Shown: piece after piece, positions 44,130 to 55,919 of the stretch
How the letters are laid out: each line of letters opens with the position of its first letter
How positions within the stretch are numbered: the stretch's first letter is position 1
DNA from: Diphasiastrum complanatum
Taxonomy: Eukaryota > Streptophyta > Lycopodiopsida > Lycopodiales > Lycopodiaceae
NCBI GenBank assembly: GCA_029204225.1
Contig: MU831557.1
Coordinates: 1-64,000, forward strand
DNA: 64,000 nucleotides
Reading direction: 5' to 3'
The notes under the pieces: generated by a model
Databases searched by the model: none
Told to the model about the DNA's origin: nothing
Seen by the model: only the letters and a program-made list of their open reading frames with translations
Program-made: the position numbers and the translations under genes

Positions 44130-44560
44130 AAGCACCCTACATAATGTCACAAGAGGAGTGGCGGAACTGAAATGACAACTTGGTGAATTGATAGACAAAG
44201 GATTTATTAGACCTAGCGCTTCACCTTTTGGAGCCCCAGTGTTGTTCGTGGAGAAGGCGGACAAAACTCTTCGAATGTGTGTGGATTACCGCATGCTCAA
44301 CAAGAGTACCATCAAGAACAAGTATCCCATGCCTAGAATTAATGACCTGTTCGACCAGCTCAAACATGCCAAATATTTTAGCTGAATAGATCTCAGATCT
44401 GGATATCATCAAATTCGAATAGCTAAGGGTGATGAGCACAAAACGACGTTTCAAACACGGTACGGGAGTCACGAGTTCTTGGTGATGCCATTCTGTCTAA
44501 CAAACGCACCAGCCACTTTTTGCACGTTGATGAATTATATTTTTCAAGACTGCCTAGATG
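44130..44560 (+). pseudogene. Ty3-gypsy RT fragment
   Basis: Encodes [67 protein letters not shown] and [10 protein letters not shown]. These are the RT blocks before the active site, ending at the NAPATF motif; the YxDD box and everything after is gone. A TGA interrupts FSxIDLRSG (at about 44383-44385). Its left edge is exactly the LARD LTR start, so the upstream part of this gypsy element was displaced or lost. This sequence is of a different lineage from element 2. Confidence 0.88.
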
Positions 44561-44890
44561 TTGGCTTCCAGCGCTCGTGACGAAGCTTTGAGTTGGTTAA
44601 GTCTGAGATGACTTGCTTGGAATGGATGTTACTCGTTTGTAACGAAGCTTTGAGTTAGTTAAGTTTGATGTATGTCAAGCAGCTTGCTTGGAGGGAAGTC
44701 ACCCACATCGGACCCCCGATCTGGCATGGCGCCAAGTTGGATCTCAATGTTGGTTTCTGAACTTCAAGTTGGTTGAGTCTGATCGTTGCTGGCAAGTTGG
44801 ATGCTTGTATGTCAAGTGGGTCTGGATGGCAAGAGTTGAAGGCTGGGAAGCTAAGTCGTGGTTCTCGGCTCCCTTTGGGATGCCTTCGCA
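44561..44890. repeat. Degenerate repeats around GAAGCTTTGAGTTGGTTAAG
   Basis: The word GAAGCTTTGAGTTxGTTAAGT occurs at about 44584 and 44643, with related AAGTTGGTTGAGTCTGAT at 44765, each followed by GTCAAG-type words. It lies between the gypsy RT and the truncated copia. May be an LTR of unknown type; not coding. Confidence 0.45.
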
Positions 44891-47058
44891 ACACCTACTC
44901 TCCATCTCAAAATGGAGTGGCCGAGAGAAAGAATAGATCCTTATGTGAATGTGCAAAAGCCATGAGGATTGAGGCATCTTTGCCAAAAGACTTTTGGGGA
45001 GAACCCATAAGTTGTGCAAATTATCTTTGCAATAGACTCCCACATATAGCTCTTGGAGAAAAGTCACCATATGAGATCTTATATTTAAAGAAGCCTAAGG
45101 TTGATCACCTTATATTTTTTGGATGCATATGCTTTGCTCATATTCCCTTGGAAACAAGGAAGAAGGATGATCCTACTCATACAAAGGGATCATGGTTGGA
45201 TACTCATCCACCAAAAAGGCTTATAGAGTCTTTGTTCTCTCTACTTCTCAAGTGATTGAAAGTAGAGATGTTATTTTCCATGAAGATCAACATTTGTTTT
45301 TTGAAGGGGCTGAGATCGGGGCCGAGATCAAGTCATCTATAGATGCATCACCAACTATTGCTATTGAAGACAATTATGATGTGATGGGGTCGAGATTTGA
45401 AGAGGATTCTCCTCGGATTTTTTCACCAAGAAGATCTATGAGAGATAGATCTGAGCCTAAGAGGCTCTCTTATGTTGATAAAGGAAAGCAAGTAGATCTT
45501 GATTCCACTAATTATGCCTTTTTTGTTTCTCATGAAGAGCCAAAGAATGTACAAGAGGCACTCAATACCAAGGAGTGGTATGATGTCATGAAGCAAGAGT
45601 ATGATGCATTGATCACCAACAATACTTGGGAGCTTGTGGATCTACCATCCAACAAGCATGTGATTGGTTGCAAGTGGGTATTTCAAATCAAATACAATCA
45701 TGATGGCACCATCAACAAGCTCAAGGCAAGATTATGTGCCAAAGGATTTGCTCAAATCCATGGCCTTGACTATGAGGAGACCTTTGCACCTGTTGCAAAG
45801 ATGGCGACAATAAGAATTCTTATTTCTCTTGCTTGTTTTTTCAAATGGAAAGTGTTCTAATTAGATGTATCCAATGCTTTTTTAAATGGTTATCTTGAGG
45901 AGGAGATTTATATGGAACAACCTCAAGGATTCATCAAGGATGAGTCCAAAGTGTGCTTGCTCTTCAAAAGTCTTTATGGACTAAAGCAAGCACCAAGATC
46001 ATGGTATTCAAGACTCAACACCTTTCTTATCTCACTAGGATTTTTTCTTAGTGACTATGATCCTTCCATGTATTTAAAGCTTGTTGATAGTAATATTGTC
46101 ATTCTTCTAATCTATGTTGATGACATTATTCTTTGTGGAAGTTGTATCAAGCTAGCTGAAAAAACTAAGCTAGCACTTGGAAATGAGTTTAAAATGCAAG
46201 ATCTAGGAGAGATCCAATACATACTAGGCCTAGAGATTGACTTTCATGAAGATTATGTTTTTACATGTCAATCTAGGTATGCTCATTCTATGTTGAAAAA
46301 ATTCCATATGGAAAATTCTAAGAGCATAGATACTTCAAAGGAGCAAATTGTGAAAGATCCTAATAAAGGTGATGAAAGATCCTTCGAGGACATCACACTT
46401 TTTAGGAGTCTTATAGGCTCCTTAATTTGGTTTACCATTACTAGGCCCGATTTGAGTTTTGTGTGCACAAACTGAGTCAATTTATCAAGATCCTAAGATC
46501 CATCATTGGAAGATGGCCAAGAGGATTCTTAGATACATATTTTCATCTTGTGATTATGGTCTTTTTTATAAAAGTGAAGATTTATCCATTGTTGGCTACT
46601 CGGATTCGAACTTTGCAAGTGATAAGATGGATCGAAAGTCCATTAGTGCATACATTATATTTCTTGGAGGGAATCTAATATCCTGGCTTTCCAAAAAGCG
46701 AGATACTATATCTCTTTCTTCATTTGAGGCCGAGTACAAAACACTCACCACAACTACCAAAGAAGTGCTTTGGATCAAGAGATTGTTATTCAAAAATGCC
46801 TCAAGGAGGATGATCTACCAATGATCAAGTGTGACAATATCTCGGCCCAAGATCTTGCCAATAATCCCATGTTTCATGCAAAGAGCAAGCACATAGAAGT
46901 GGCACACCACTTTGTGAGAGAAAAGCTTATTGGAGGAGAAATCAACACATCCTCTTATATTGCCGATCTACTCACCAAGCCTTTGAGCAACAGTGCCTTC
47001 ATCAAGCATGGATCTAATCTTGGAGTTATATCAAGATCAATGCTTAATGTTCAATAGA
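44891..47058 (+). pseudogene. Ty1-copia pol, 5'-truncated: integrase end, RT, RNase H
   Basis: Begins inside integrase (YSPSQNGVAERKNRSLCECA, DFWGEPISCANYL, PYEILYLKKP), then the linker, RT (WYDVMKQEYDALITNNTWEL, GCKWVFQIKYN, ETFAPVAKMATIRI, NAFLNGYLEEEIYMEQPQGF, SLYGLKQAPRSWY, the active site IYVDD) and RNase H (SDSNFASDK, SSFEAEYKTL, CDNISAQDLANNP, HIEVAHHFVREK). Defects: a frameshift near 45190; a TAA at 45858-45860 where VFQLDVSN is expected (CAA to TAA); and a frameshift near 46469 where RT meets RNase H. The gag, protease and first half of integrase are missing. It belongs with the LTR that follows at 47078. Otherwise the domains are well preserved. Confidence 0.93.
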
Positions 47059-47077
47059 TAACTTTTTAGGAGGAGTG

Positions 47078-47765
47078 TGTAGGGGTCTTACACTTTTTAA
47101 TGTCAAGCATCTTGGTGTAGGATGTTGATAGGGTCAAATTTGGCATAGATGGCAAATTGTCCAATTCCACATGTAATGCCATTATTGAGCCAAAGTAGTG
47201 TAGGAGATAAAACTCGAGATAAATGGATAGTAGACAAGTGTAATGATTTTGTTTGATGAAATTCAAGAGGTCCAATAGGATTTAGAGGTGGAACCATCAA
47301 TGGTCCAATAGGATTTTAGATATGCTTGAGAATGGTCCAATAGAATCAAGAGGTGAATGGATCAATGGTCCAATAGGATTAAGAGGTTGTAAATGTGTGT
47401 TCCAATCATGTGTGAGCTTGGATTAGCTCGTGGATCTACTAGTGTCATTGTACTTCTCATTCTATGCTAAGTGATTTGGAGATCAAGTGAGATTTTGAGT
47501 CTAAGTGTTTACTAGCATTCTCTCTCTACCCGAGAGCTATTGGTTGGATTCTCCCTCTACCGGAGAGCAAGCTGATTTTGTACTTAGTTTTTATTTTGGA
47601 ACACTTCCCACACTTGTGTATGTACTTTGGAAGTGAGTTAATGCATGTAGTAAGGTGTTTTTGCCATTGAGTTAAAGATTGATCTTGAATCTCAATCTAG
47701 TCTTGATCATTGTGCATCCACACACCTTAGGAGATCATAATCAAATGTGGTGGACACTCCACACG
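47078..47765 (+). repeat. Copia-family 3' LTR, copy 2
   Basis: Starts TGTAGGGGTC after the purine-rich AGGAGGAG (about 47068-47075). It has the GTCCAATAGGATTxAGAGGT units (about 47270-47390) and CTCTCTACCCGAGAGC near 47520. It is homologous to 3365-3870. The right border is placed where gypsy integrase sequence begins. Confidence 0.8.
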
Positions 47766-48201
47766 TGTAAAATTCACACAATTGGTTCCAAAACCAAGAT
47801 GCTCTCCTTCATGTAGACTCTTCTTGAGTCAGCTCTCGTGAAAAACTGGATGTACTTGAGTTCCCTCCGGGAGGTCCAACTGGTAAGCTAAAGATCAGAT
47901 CTTTTTCAAGATCTGATACGGTCCTCTGTATCTAGGGGACTATTTATAATGCTTGACGATATGCATTACAATAGAATCCTTCGAAATTCTCAGATATACC
48001 CAATCTCCCACTTGAAAGTCCTGAGGCGATCTTTTTCATATTAGCATAATGTCGGTCTCTATCCTGGGCACACTGGACATTCTTATGTGCTATCTGTAGC
48101 AATTCTTGCATATCGTGCAAGAAATTTGCTACCTTTTGAAACTTGATCACATGAATCTCTACCGCAATGGGTGATCTAGGCTCAAAATCATACATAAGCA
48201 T
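47766..48201 (-). pseudogene. Ty3-gypsy integrase C-terminal fragment
   Basis: The minus strand gives MYDFEPRSPIAVE, IKFQKVANFLHDMQELLQIA, QCAQDRDRHYANMK, GFYCNAYR and, past a frame change, RYRGPYQILKKI and YQLDLPEGTQVHPVFHES. This is the region after the integrase core up to the HPVFHxS motif. Frame changes and a stop show it is dead. Its left end meets the copia LTR, so the copia element inserted into or truncated this element. Confidence 0.82.
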
Positions 48202-49726
48202 TAACAGCTATAACCAGTAGGCTAATGCTTACTTTTGAAACAAGTAATCTCCAGCAAGGATAACTCTCTCTAAGGGGATTGCCATCAAAAGATAAATGCA
48301 CATGTCATCTGATCTTTTGATCACGCAGGTAACTCTTTTGTTAAACGATCAAGTATAAACTAGAATCCAAACTATGATTTGTCAATCATAATTCCTTGGA
48401 CCCTTGTCCTATGCTCAATAATAAGAGAACATGATACTTTATAATAGGAAAAGTCAACCACGGTTTTCCAATGAGATTGTCTACAAAATGATCAAAATAA
48501 CTCAAGCTCTGAGTCGTCTCTAGTTTAGCAAATACGACCGACTAAAGTGATTGGTGAACTTTGGATCACAAATTTTCACAATGTCACTTGGTATCCGTAA
48601 AGCCTAAATAGACGCTCGACAAATACCTGAGCTAAATTAAATGCTTTTTTGGTGGTCTTTACCCGAATAAACATAGTCAATTTGGTAAGATGGCCAATCA
48701 CTACCGAAATTCCTCTATCCTATTTATTTATTTGGGGTACTCTCACCATGATCTAAATTTTCTCTTATTGATCAAGTATACCCTAGAGTCTGAGTTATGA
48801 TTCTTCAATCACAATTCACTAAATTCCAAAGCCATACCTTATCATAAGAAAGCGCCACAATTTTTAGAAGACACATGAGTGTTCTAAAAAGTCCTTTCCA
48901 TTTGGAAATCTTTAGACTTACCCAACTCACTTATGTGAAGCTCTAACTTTTGGCTACCATCAACTATGCAACTCTACCTAAATTTTCCGGGATAGCATTC
49001 ATCCTTTTCATTCACTAAGGCCAAAAGTTTCCATGTATTCTATGCACAAAAACCCTCTAAATGAATCCAGAAATGACTCATGAAGGTTGCGACTTATAAG
49101 CCATACATTTCAACAACAATATTCATAAGAGAGGTTATATTGTTGATTCAAACAACTAACTCAGAAGTAGCGCTTCTGACTCAATTAGCTATATTGGATT
49201 TAGAAAATATTTGAATGTTTACGTGTGGATCCAAAATACCACATTCAATCTGATTCTAATCCCACCTAGGTTTATAAGCAATTCCTAACAAGAAATCACT
49301 ATTACCTAGTGAGAAATTGTCTCCATACAATTCTCATCAATATGCCTATGTTTTAACAACTAGTTCATGCATGCATATAAACTCAATCCATGGAACACAT
49401 TGTAGATTGACAAGATTAATAACTCACGCAAAGAAATGAGGCAATGATTCACTACATAACATATCTCTACAGATCTTTACCTGACCTATAAACAGTTTTT
49501 TAACTGAGAATCATGTAACTCAGTTAACTCTAAGAGAAAATATTTCTCAAAGAGTGTTGTTTCACAACCAAAATCTCAATCGAAGATTATCCCAAAAGAA
49601 TATATATTAGTGTGAATATCATTCCTTGCATCAACTCATGGATCCAAGTTCACCATCAAGTTTATTACTATTAGCAAGGAACAAGTTTTAACAAATTCAC
49701 CATCTTGCAATATAATTCCCTAGTTC
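48202..49726. other. AT-rich sequence related to the LARD interior
   Basis: No gene. It has two imperfect internal copies of a GATCAAGTATA...TATGATTxxTCAATCA block (about 48347-48395 and 48768-48820), related to 33490-33590 of the LARD-like element. Otherwise nothing definite. Confidence 0.45.
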
Positions 49727-50030
49727 TGAATCAAACTTGCATAGCTATCTGGGTGACTCGACAAAACTCGTCGGTCGTATTGTAGCCTCATCAGTACTTT
49801 CAAAATCCATCTGTGGTCACGCAAGTTTTCATCATGCTGCAAAATTGAGTTTTTGTTGTTTTTAGGATTTTTTGGACCTAGAACAAACTCACACAGGTAT
49901 CTAGGTGACTCAACAAAACTCGTCGGCCATATTGTAGCCTCATCAGTACTTTCCAAATCCATCTGTGGGTCAAGCGAGTTTTGATCATGCCACAAAATTG
50001 AGTTTTTTGTATTTTTAGGGTTTTTTGGAG
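49727..50030. repeat. Two tandem copies of a 151-bp unit
   Basis: ATCTGGGTGACTCG at 49748 recurs as ATCTAGGTGACTCA at 49899. Both units have TGTAGCCTCATCAGTACTTT, CAAATCCATCTGTGG and AAAATTGAGTTTTT blocks. About 90% alike by eye. Confidence 0.88.
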
Positions 50031-50409
50031 CACAGGCCTAAAACTCGCACATCAAAATTCACCCCTAACCTTTTGGAAATCTACATTTGCTGAGGATTCT
50101 TCTGATATATTGGGCGCATTCTACAAAGCACAAACGTGAGAGTTATGTCCAAAAGTTTGAATCGAACTTGAAGTTGGGCTATATTCTGGTTTAGAACTCG
50201 CACAACTAGTTATTGGGCTCAAAAAAACTCGCACATGTCAAATTTGAACTCGTCTCTTGTTTCTACTTGGAAAAAAAATATATGGGGTAGGTTCCATTAG
50301 ACTCGCCAAGCTCTAAACTATCCTAGGTACAACTTGTAAAAAAAAAAATGGTATGTGGAATTGAGACCATAGCCTAGATAGGACCTATTGTGAGTTCTTA
50401 CCTTATTTT

Positions 50410-50690
50410 CAGTGGTGCTGAAGGGCGCTGCCAATGAGTGGTATCTAAACTTTGAACCTAATGAATGTAATTCTTGGAAGGTGTTGAAGGGTACCCTCGT
50501 CAAATGGTTCAAATCAACCAAGCTAACCCATAATCCCTTCATCCAGCTCCTACGTATTAAAATGCATGGGGTTTAGGGTTAGTGTGAGACTATATTGAGC
50601 ATTTCAAGCGTCTCATGATTGAATGCAATGAGGATGATATCACTGAGAATATGGTTACTAAGCAATGTGCATTATCCACTTAAAGTGATC
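50410..50690 (+). pseudogene. Ty3-gypsy gag fragment
   Basis: LKGAANEWYLNFEPNECNSW, FKSTKLTHNPFIQLLRIKM and, after a stop and frame change, a stretch matching the IEHFKRLMIECNEDDITENM pattern. This is the retrotransposon gag core of a gypsy element. Neither the start nor later domains are seen, and the flanks are not recognised. Confidence 0.7.
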
Positions 50691-50776
50691 ATTCACATTT
50701 CATCGATATCGGTAATGATTAAAACTGCCTAGGCTCCTCTAGTATGACTAATAACCTCGTGACCTCCTAGTACATA

Positions 50777-50922
50777 TGGGTGGCGGCCGATGGTTCGAAT
50801 GGTAGTCGATGGTTTAGGAAGAAAGTCGGTGGCTGTTGACGGGTGGTCGGGTGGCGGCCGATGGTTCGGATGGCAGGCAATGGGTTAGGAGGAAAGTCGG
50901 TGGCTGTTGACAAGTGGTCGGG
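50777..50922. repeat. Tandem duplication of about 71 bp
   Basis: GTGGCGGCCGATGGTTCG at about 50780 recurs at about 50852. Each is followed by GTCGGTGGCTGTTGAC. It leads straight into a minisatellite. Confidence 0.85.
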
Positions 50923-50949
50923 GTCGGATCTGGGCGTCGAGTGTGACCT

Positions 50950-51140
50950 TTGTACCAAACCTATCAGATCCAAACCCATCGTCGGATTCAATCCCGTCGG
51001 ATCTAATCTCGCCGCCGTCAGATCCAATCCTGTTGGATTCAATCCCTCGGATCCAATCTCGTCGAATCCAATCCCCGTTGGATCCAATCCGTCGGATCCA
51101 ATCCTGTCGGATCCAATCCCATCGGAGTGGGTGTCGGATC
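50950..51140. repeat. GTCGGATCCAATCC minisatellite
   Basis: About ten degenerate copies of GTCGGATCCAATC(C/T), spaced 14-19 bases. Translations read as Asn-Pro-Val-Gly-Ser repeats in several frames on both strands; I take these as artefacts of the array and do not call a gene. Much more GC-rich than the neighbourhood. Confidence 0.85.
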
Positions 51141-51179
51141 CAGTCCTTGGGCATTAGGAGGTCTCATTTTAATGTTAAA

Positions 51180-52188
51180 TGAGGTCTCATTGTAATGTGC
51201 TAAGTAGTGTGGTCCCCAAACTCAATCTGAAACTGAACGGTCTATTCTTGCAAGATTTTGAGCTGGCGCACACCACGACTATTTGATCATATAAAGCGTG
51301 AAGCCTACCACTATTAATGACATTTTGTGCTACAAAATACTACTTTGCAAATCTTTAGTAAGTGAAGTCTGAGCGTGTTCCTGCATGAACTCTAATGTAG
51401 TGCAATATTCAAGAGCATCTTCAATTGCATTTGCATCCTGCTAGTGGTATGACCATAAACAAATCAAACTACATATATATTTAGAGGCGGATGGAAATTA
51501 TGGGCTGCCAAAATTTGGTTAACCAAATTTTTTTTTTTTGGGGAGGGGGATCATTTTGGGTGGATCAGAAAGGGGGAGAGGGGAGGGTGGAGTGTGGGTT
51601 TACTCACCGATGGCATTTTTTTGGGTGGGTCGGCAAGGGAAGGGTGAACACATAGGGTGGGTGGAGTGAGGATATGACCGTCGTTGACGATCTGGGTGGT
51701 TAGCTTGTGGTTGAGACGTGTGGATGATACTCAGAGCACGCGATTGATGATCTACTTAGCCATCCTCCCCCTCCTCGTGGTTTGTAGCACAACATTCTTT
51801 CTATTTTCAATATTTTTTGCAAGACGACGCATTGAGCATGCCCCTGTTGCTAAGAGAGTGGAAAATGTAGAGGGGGATTGTGCTAAGGCCCACCCCGCCC
51901 CCTTCCCCCAAAAAAAAAAAAACATGGGGGAAGATAGTGGTGGGGGAATGTAGCCCTCTCCCCCACCCTAAATCCTCCCCTTCTGTCCCCCACCCCCCAC
52001 CCCCCCGAAAAAAAAAAAAAAAACAAAAACAAAAAGCTTTTTTCTGGGGCTCGAGGATGGGGCCTCTTTATTTTTTTGAGGATGGGACCTCTCCCCTACA
52101 AATTAGAGATCAAATGTGGCCAGAGGTCGCATCACTATGGCCCGCCATGTAGGCCTGCCACATGGCAAACCATGCAGGCTTGGGGTTT
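51180..52188. other. Unassigned with G-, A- and C-rich runs
   Basis: G-rich tracts at 51536-51600, poly(A) near 51909 and 52009-52023, C-rich runs near 51990-52008. The frames crossing these are artefacts. No gene seen. Confidence 0.5.
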
Positions 52189-52206
52189 GCCACGTGGTCA
52201 CGTGGC
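52189..52206. repeat. Palindrome with two CACGTG G-boxes
   Basis: GCCACGTG-GT-CACGTGGC, an 18-base perfect palindrome apart from its two central bases. The flanks have further GCCACATGGC/GCCATGTAGGC-like inverted words (52140-52230). G-boxes bind bZIP and bHLH factors in plants, but no gene is nearby. Confidence 0.75.
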
Positions 52207-53930
52207 AAGCCACATAGGCGTGCCATTGGCTTTGTGTAGCAGGCTTTGATATTATAATGATCGCTAGAGATCTCCACAACTGTATCGCTTAGTAAAAAAA
52301 TTATAATGATAAAATTGAATAATGACTTGTATTCTCTCCTAGATTCCAATGTTCTATTAAATAACTAAGCTCCCACCTTTTGGTTTTGTCAATGTTAATA
52401 TGATCTCATTCCTTATTATCATGTCCATAAAGATGGGCTTGCCATCTCGAACAGTGACCACCATCTTGTCAGAAACAATAGTAGCTCTTGTCATTTGAAT
52501 GAAATTAATTGATATTGTTGCTTTTACATGCTCTTGCATCTACTTATTTATATTTATAATCACCAACTTGGAGGAGTCGGCTGTTGTGAAGACCCGTTTT
52601 GGTCGTTTGATCTCTGATGGAGTATCTTGATGCATCCCCCTTACTTCTCTAGTCGCTCATTTACTTATAGCAACTGGTAGATCTTGTGTTATTCTAGCTT
52701 TACAATTACAAGATAGTTTAACAGCTATTTAATTGACTAATTAGGACAGTCGCTATTGGAGCGTGAAGACGTAGACAATCTATACTTGGAATCTTGTATT
52801 AATCTACAGTGTCGTTTTTTTCGTATTTTTTGGGAGAAATGTCGCATAGCTGAAGATGCGTGAAATGGACTAAAACTTTCAATGAACACTTTGTCGCCTT
52901 TTTTGCAAAACCTTTAGTGCACAAAAAAGCCCGAAAGTGAAGTGACAGTCTTTGTCGAGTTTTTTGCCTGTTGCGACATTCAGTTCAAAAATGCAGACTG
53001 TTGAAAAACAATTCATTTTCTATAGACATCTTTGAGAGAGTAGTTTTGAGAGAAGGAAGGAGGGCTGTTGGGATGAGTAGGAGTTAGATTAAATTCCAAC
53101 ATGGTGATATCTTGTAATCTTGTGTGTAGAATGCTTATTTTATGCTATTTTCGGATCCACATGTGTGAAATACAAAAGCTTAATATTTTTGTATGGACAA
53201 CAACTTCATCATATATATGTTTGATGTTTGATTAGATTCTTACTGAGTTTGCATCTCTTTCTTTAAGTAGATGTTGATTTTTCCACATTGGCAAGATTGG
53301 TAGATTTGATCTATTTCTAACCAAAGATCAGGTTATGGAATTGGATCTTAAATGATCTGAAATTCTTGTTTACAGATCCCCTGCTCCAGAGGATCTGCTG
53401 GCTTTTTTTCTTGTTATTTCTTCTTGTTTCATAATAGTTTCTGCTTGTTATTAGGCTCGTTGGACATTTATTAGATGTTTTCTTGTTATTACAATGCCCA
53501 GATCAGGCAGAATGATGATTCAGATGTTGTAGTATTTTTGTCCTGCATGTCAGAGGACACTCAAATTTGTCACTCTTGCACTGAAGCACATGCATAAACG
53601 ACCATAATCAGTCAATCATGCATGCCAAAATGTTCAACCATCAAATGTCCATGCAAAACCGTTGAACAATGACTGAAGTCCTACTCTATTACTGCAAAAA
53701 CGAGTTACAATCAGATCCTAACATTCTACACTTGCATAGATCCACAAAACAAGAAACAAGAAACTATTCTACAACATTTTAGAAGTCCAAGAATCAAGAA
53801 ACCAACCAGCCTTTTGATTATTGGACATCCCAAGAACATCAAGAACAGGGTTGTAAGAGAATATGCAAGAACTACACCACAAACCCAGTCTATTTAGTTT
53901 ACCTGAATGCTGATTCCTACATTAATCCAC
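52207..53930. other. Unassigned intergenic sequence
   Basis: Only short frames with no recognisable motif. I see no repeat structure apart from AT-rich runs. Confidence 0.4.
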
Positions 53931-54211
53931 AAACAAGAAATGAAAACTAATCCACTCTAGGAAAACAGAAAATCTATCTACTCTACTATCCACAACCACA
54001 CACAAAGGAGAGAAGTGCAAGATCATGAATGCATTCACTCAAGAAACAAGCATGATCAAGGAGCTCAATGGATGCACCAAACTCGTGGAGGCTCTTCTCA
54101 TTTCGGCATGGAGTTGATACAATACACTCCTCTTCTCAAAGAGGGAGTCTCTTAAATAAGCAAGAGAGCTCCTTAGGTGGCATCCTAGTGGCATTTTCAC
54201 ATTACACAAAT
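53930..54211. repeat. Direct repeat, copy 1
   Basis: Matches 55650-55912 with few differences. Shared blocks include TCATGAATGCATTCACTC, AAGGAGCTCAATGGATGC and CTCCTTAGGTGGCATCC. Both copies end ...ACACAA(A/T)TTACA, so they look like a pair of LTRs or a segmental duplication. Confidence 0.85.
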
Positions 54212-55649
54212 TACAAGTCTTTATCAAAAACTGCTTTCGCAATTTGCCGCAATGTAACAAGATGTGTTATTGCTGCAAGTGGTTGACATTCTCAAAATTG
54301 GAGAGCTCCCAGCAGCTTGACAGTCTTGCATGCTTGAGTGCTTCCCGCGTGTCTTTTCTCTTATCACTTGTATATGCCATTGACGATTTCATCTCTAGTT
54401 TCTTGGCAGACACTAACTTCTGGGAGGTCTGTATCCTCTATTTTGCTTCTAGGCGTTTCTACAGTTCCTCTCTCAGTTGAAGTTCCAGTCTTAAGGAAAA
54501 ACTTCGATCTGCAGGTTGCACAAACTTCGATTATCAGTCTCAAGGAGATGGACTCATCATAAAAATTGGTGGTAGGAACAGATCTGGATGGACGGTTTGG
54601 TAACGGTAAGGAAACATGATGAAGGCTTGGTGGCAGGATGAAGGAACTGATAGTTCTACAGTTGCAACCTTGGACCCTTGCAATGTTGAGCTTCGACCAC
54701 CACTCATTGGGTGAGGAGGTCATTTTATTTTGCAGGTTCATGGTTGTCTTCATCTTTTCTTTTTCTAGCAGCTCTTTTTTCTTTTGATCCATTACTTTTG
54801 GATCTCGTCCGGCTTCGTAGGAGGAGATTCAACTATTATTGCTCTAGAGAGTTTCTTTTGATCAAGATCGATCTGACTCAACTATTGCTTAAGTTTTGTC
54901 CTTTCCTCCTCAGCTTCTTAGATCTTTCTCTTTATTTCTTCTAGCTACTTTGCATGCTTCTTAAATCTTTTTCGGCTGATCAACCAATGTAGGTGGTAAT
55001 TGGTCTCCGAACCAATGTAGGTGGTAGTTGGTCTCCGCAAGACACTTGCAATGATCTTTTAGCCGCTTTGATAAGACTATCAAAAACTGGAAATTTCTCA
55101 TAAGAACAGTGAACTGATGATAAACAAACAGATGGAAGGAAGGGTGGTGGTGGTGGTGAAAACGGTAGATGGTGTGGGCGATAGGCATGAGAATGGGTGC
55201 AGAAGTATGGCTGGTTGAAGAAGGAGACTGATTTTTCAATGCTTGTGCTTCCCTTTGTGAAGGATCTTCATCGTGACTGGAATACTTCTTTTGATTGAGT
55301 TGTTTAGATTTGCCTAACTATCTTATTAGCCTTGTCGTTATTCTCTTTGGTTTGTGACCTTGGTTGTCGATCTTGTTGATGGTGTTGCTGGCAATGTGGC
55401 TGCTCTAGTGGATGTCTGCATATCCACTCTCTCCCCTCCCCCAAAAATCTGTTGGTGGAGATGTTGTTGTTGGTAATTGTTCATGCTCAAATTTGGATCG
55501 ACGTGTGGAACACGTAGTTGAAACACGTTGAACATGTGACTAGACTAAAGACTGAACAAATTTTAACTAAATCTATTTCGATCTTGCTGTAGTTAGTCGA
55601 AAATGAATATGACAATGAGATGCAGAATCAACTCTGACGTGATATGTAA
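54212..55649. other. Sequence between the direct repeats
   Basis: About 1.4 kb with short frames only. It contains a tandem duplication at about 54985-55045 (CCAATGTAGGTGGTAATTGG twice) and a (GGT)n run at 55143-55156. If the flanking repeats are LTRs, this would be the interior of a small non-autonomous element. Confidence 0.5.
54985..55045. repeat. 28-bp tandem duplication
   Basis: CCAATGTAGGTGGT(A)ATTGGTCTCCG occurs twice in a row with two differences. Confidence 0.88.
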
Positions 55650-55912
55650 GAAAACAAGAAATCTAATCCACTCTACTATCCACAACCACACACAAAGGAG
55701 GGAAGGGCAAGATCATGAATGCATTCACTCAAGAAACAAGCATGATCAAGGAGCTCAATGGATGCACCAAACTTGTGGAGGCTCTTCTCATTACAGCATG
55801 GAGTTGATACAATATACAAAAAGCTCCTCTTCTCAAAGAGGGAGTCTCTTAAACAAGCAAGAGAGCTCCTTAGGTGGCATCCTAGTGGCATTTCCACATT
55901 ACACAATTTACA
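55650..55912. repeat. Direct repeat, copy 2
   Basis: Partner of 53930-54211. It differs by a short insertion (ATACAAAAAGCTCC region, about 55815) and scattered substitutions. Confidence 0.85.
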
Positions 55913-55919
55913 AGTGGAA

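Noticed and set aside
49727-50030. CRISPR-like array
   Set aside because: Two 151-bp units without spacers; CRISPR is not expected in a plant nucleus.
50767-51182. Frames of 89-106 codons with Asn-Pro-Val-Gly-Ser or Asp-Pro-Thr-Gly-Leu repeats
   Set aside because: Open in several frames on both strands because of the minisatellite; no start context or domain.
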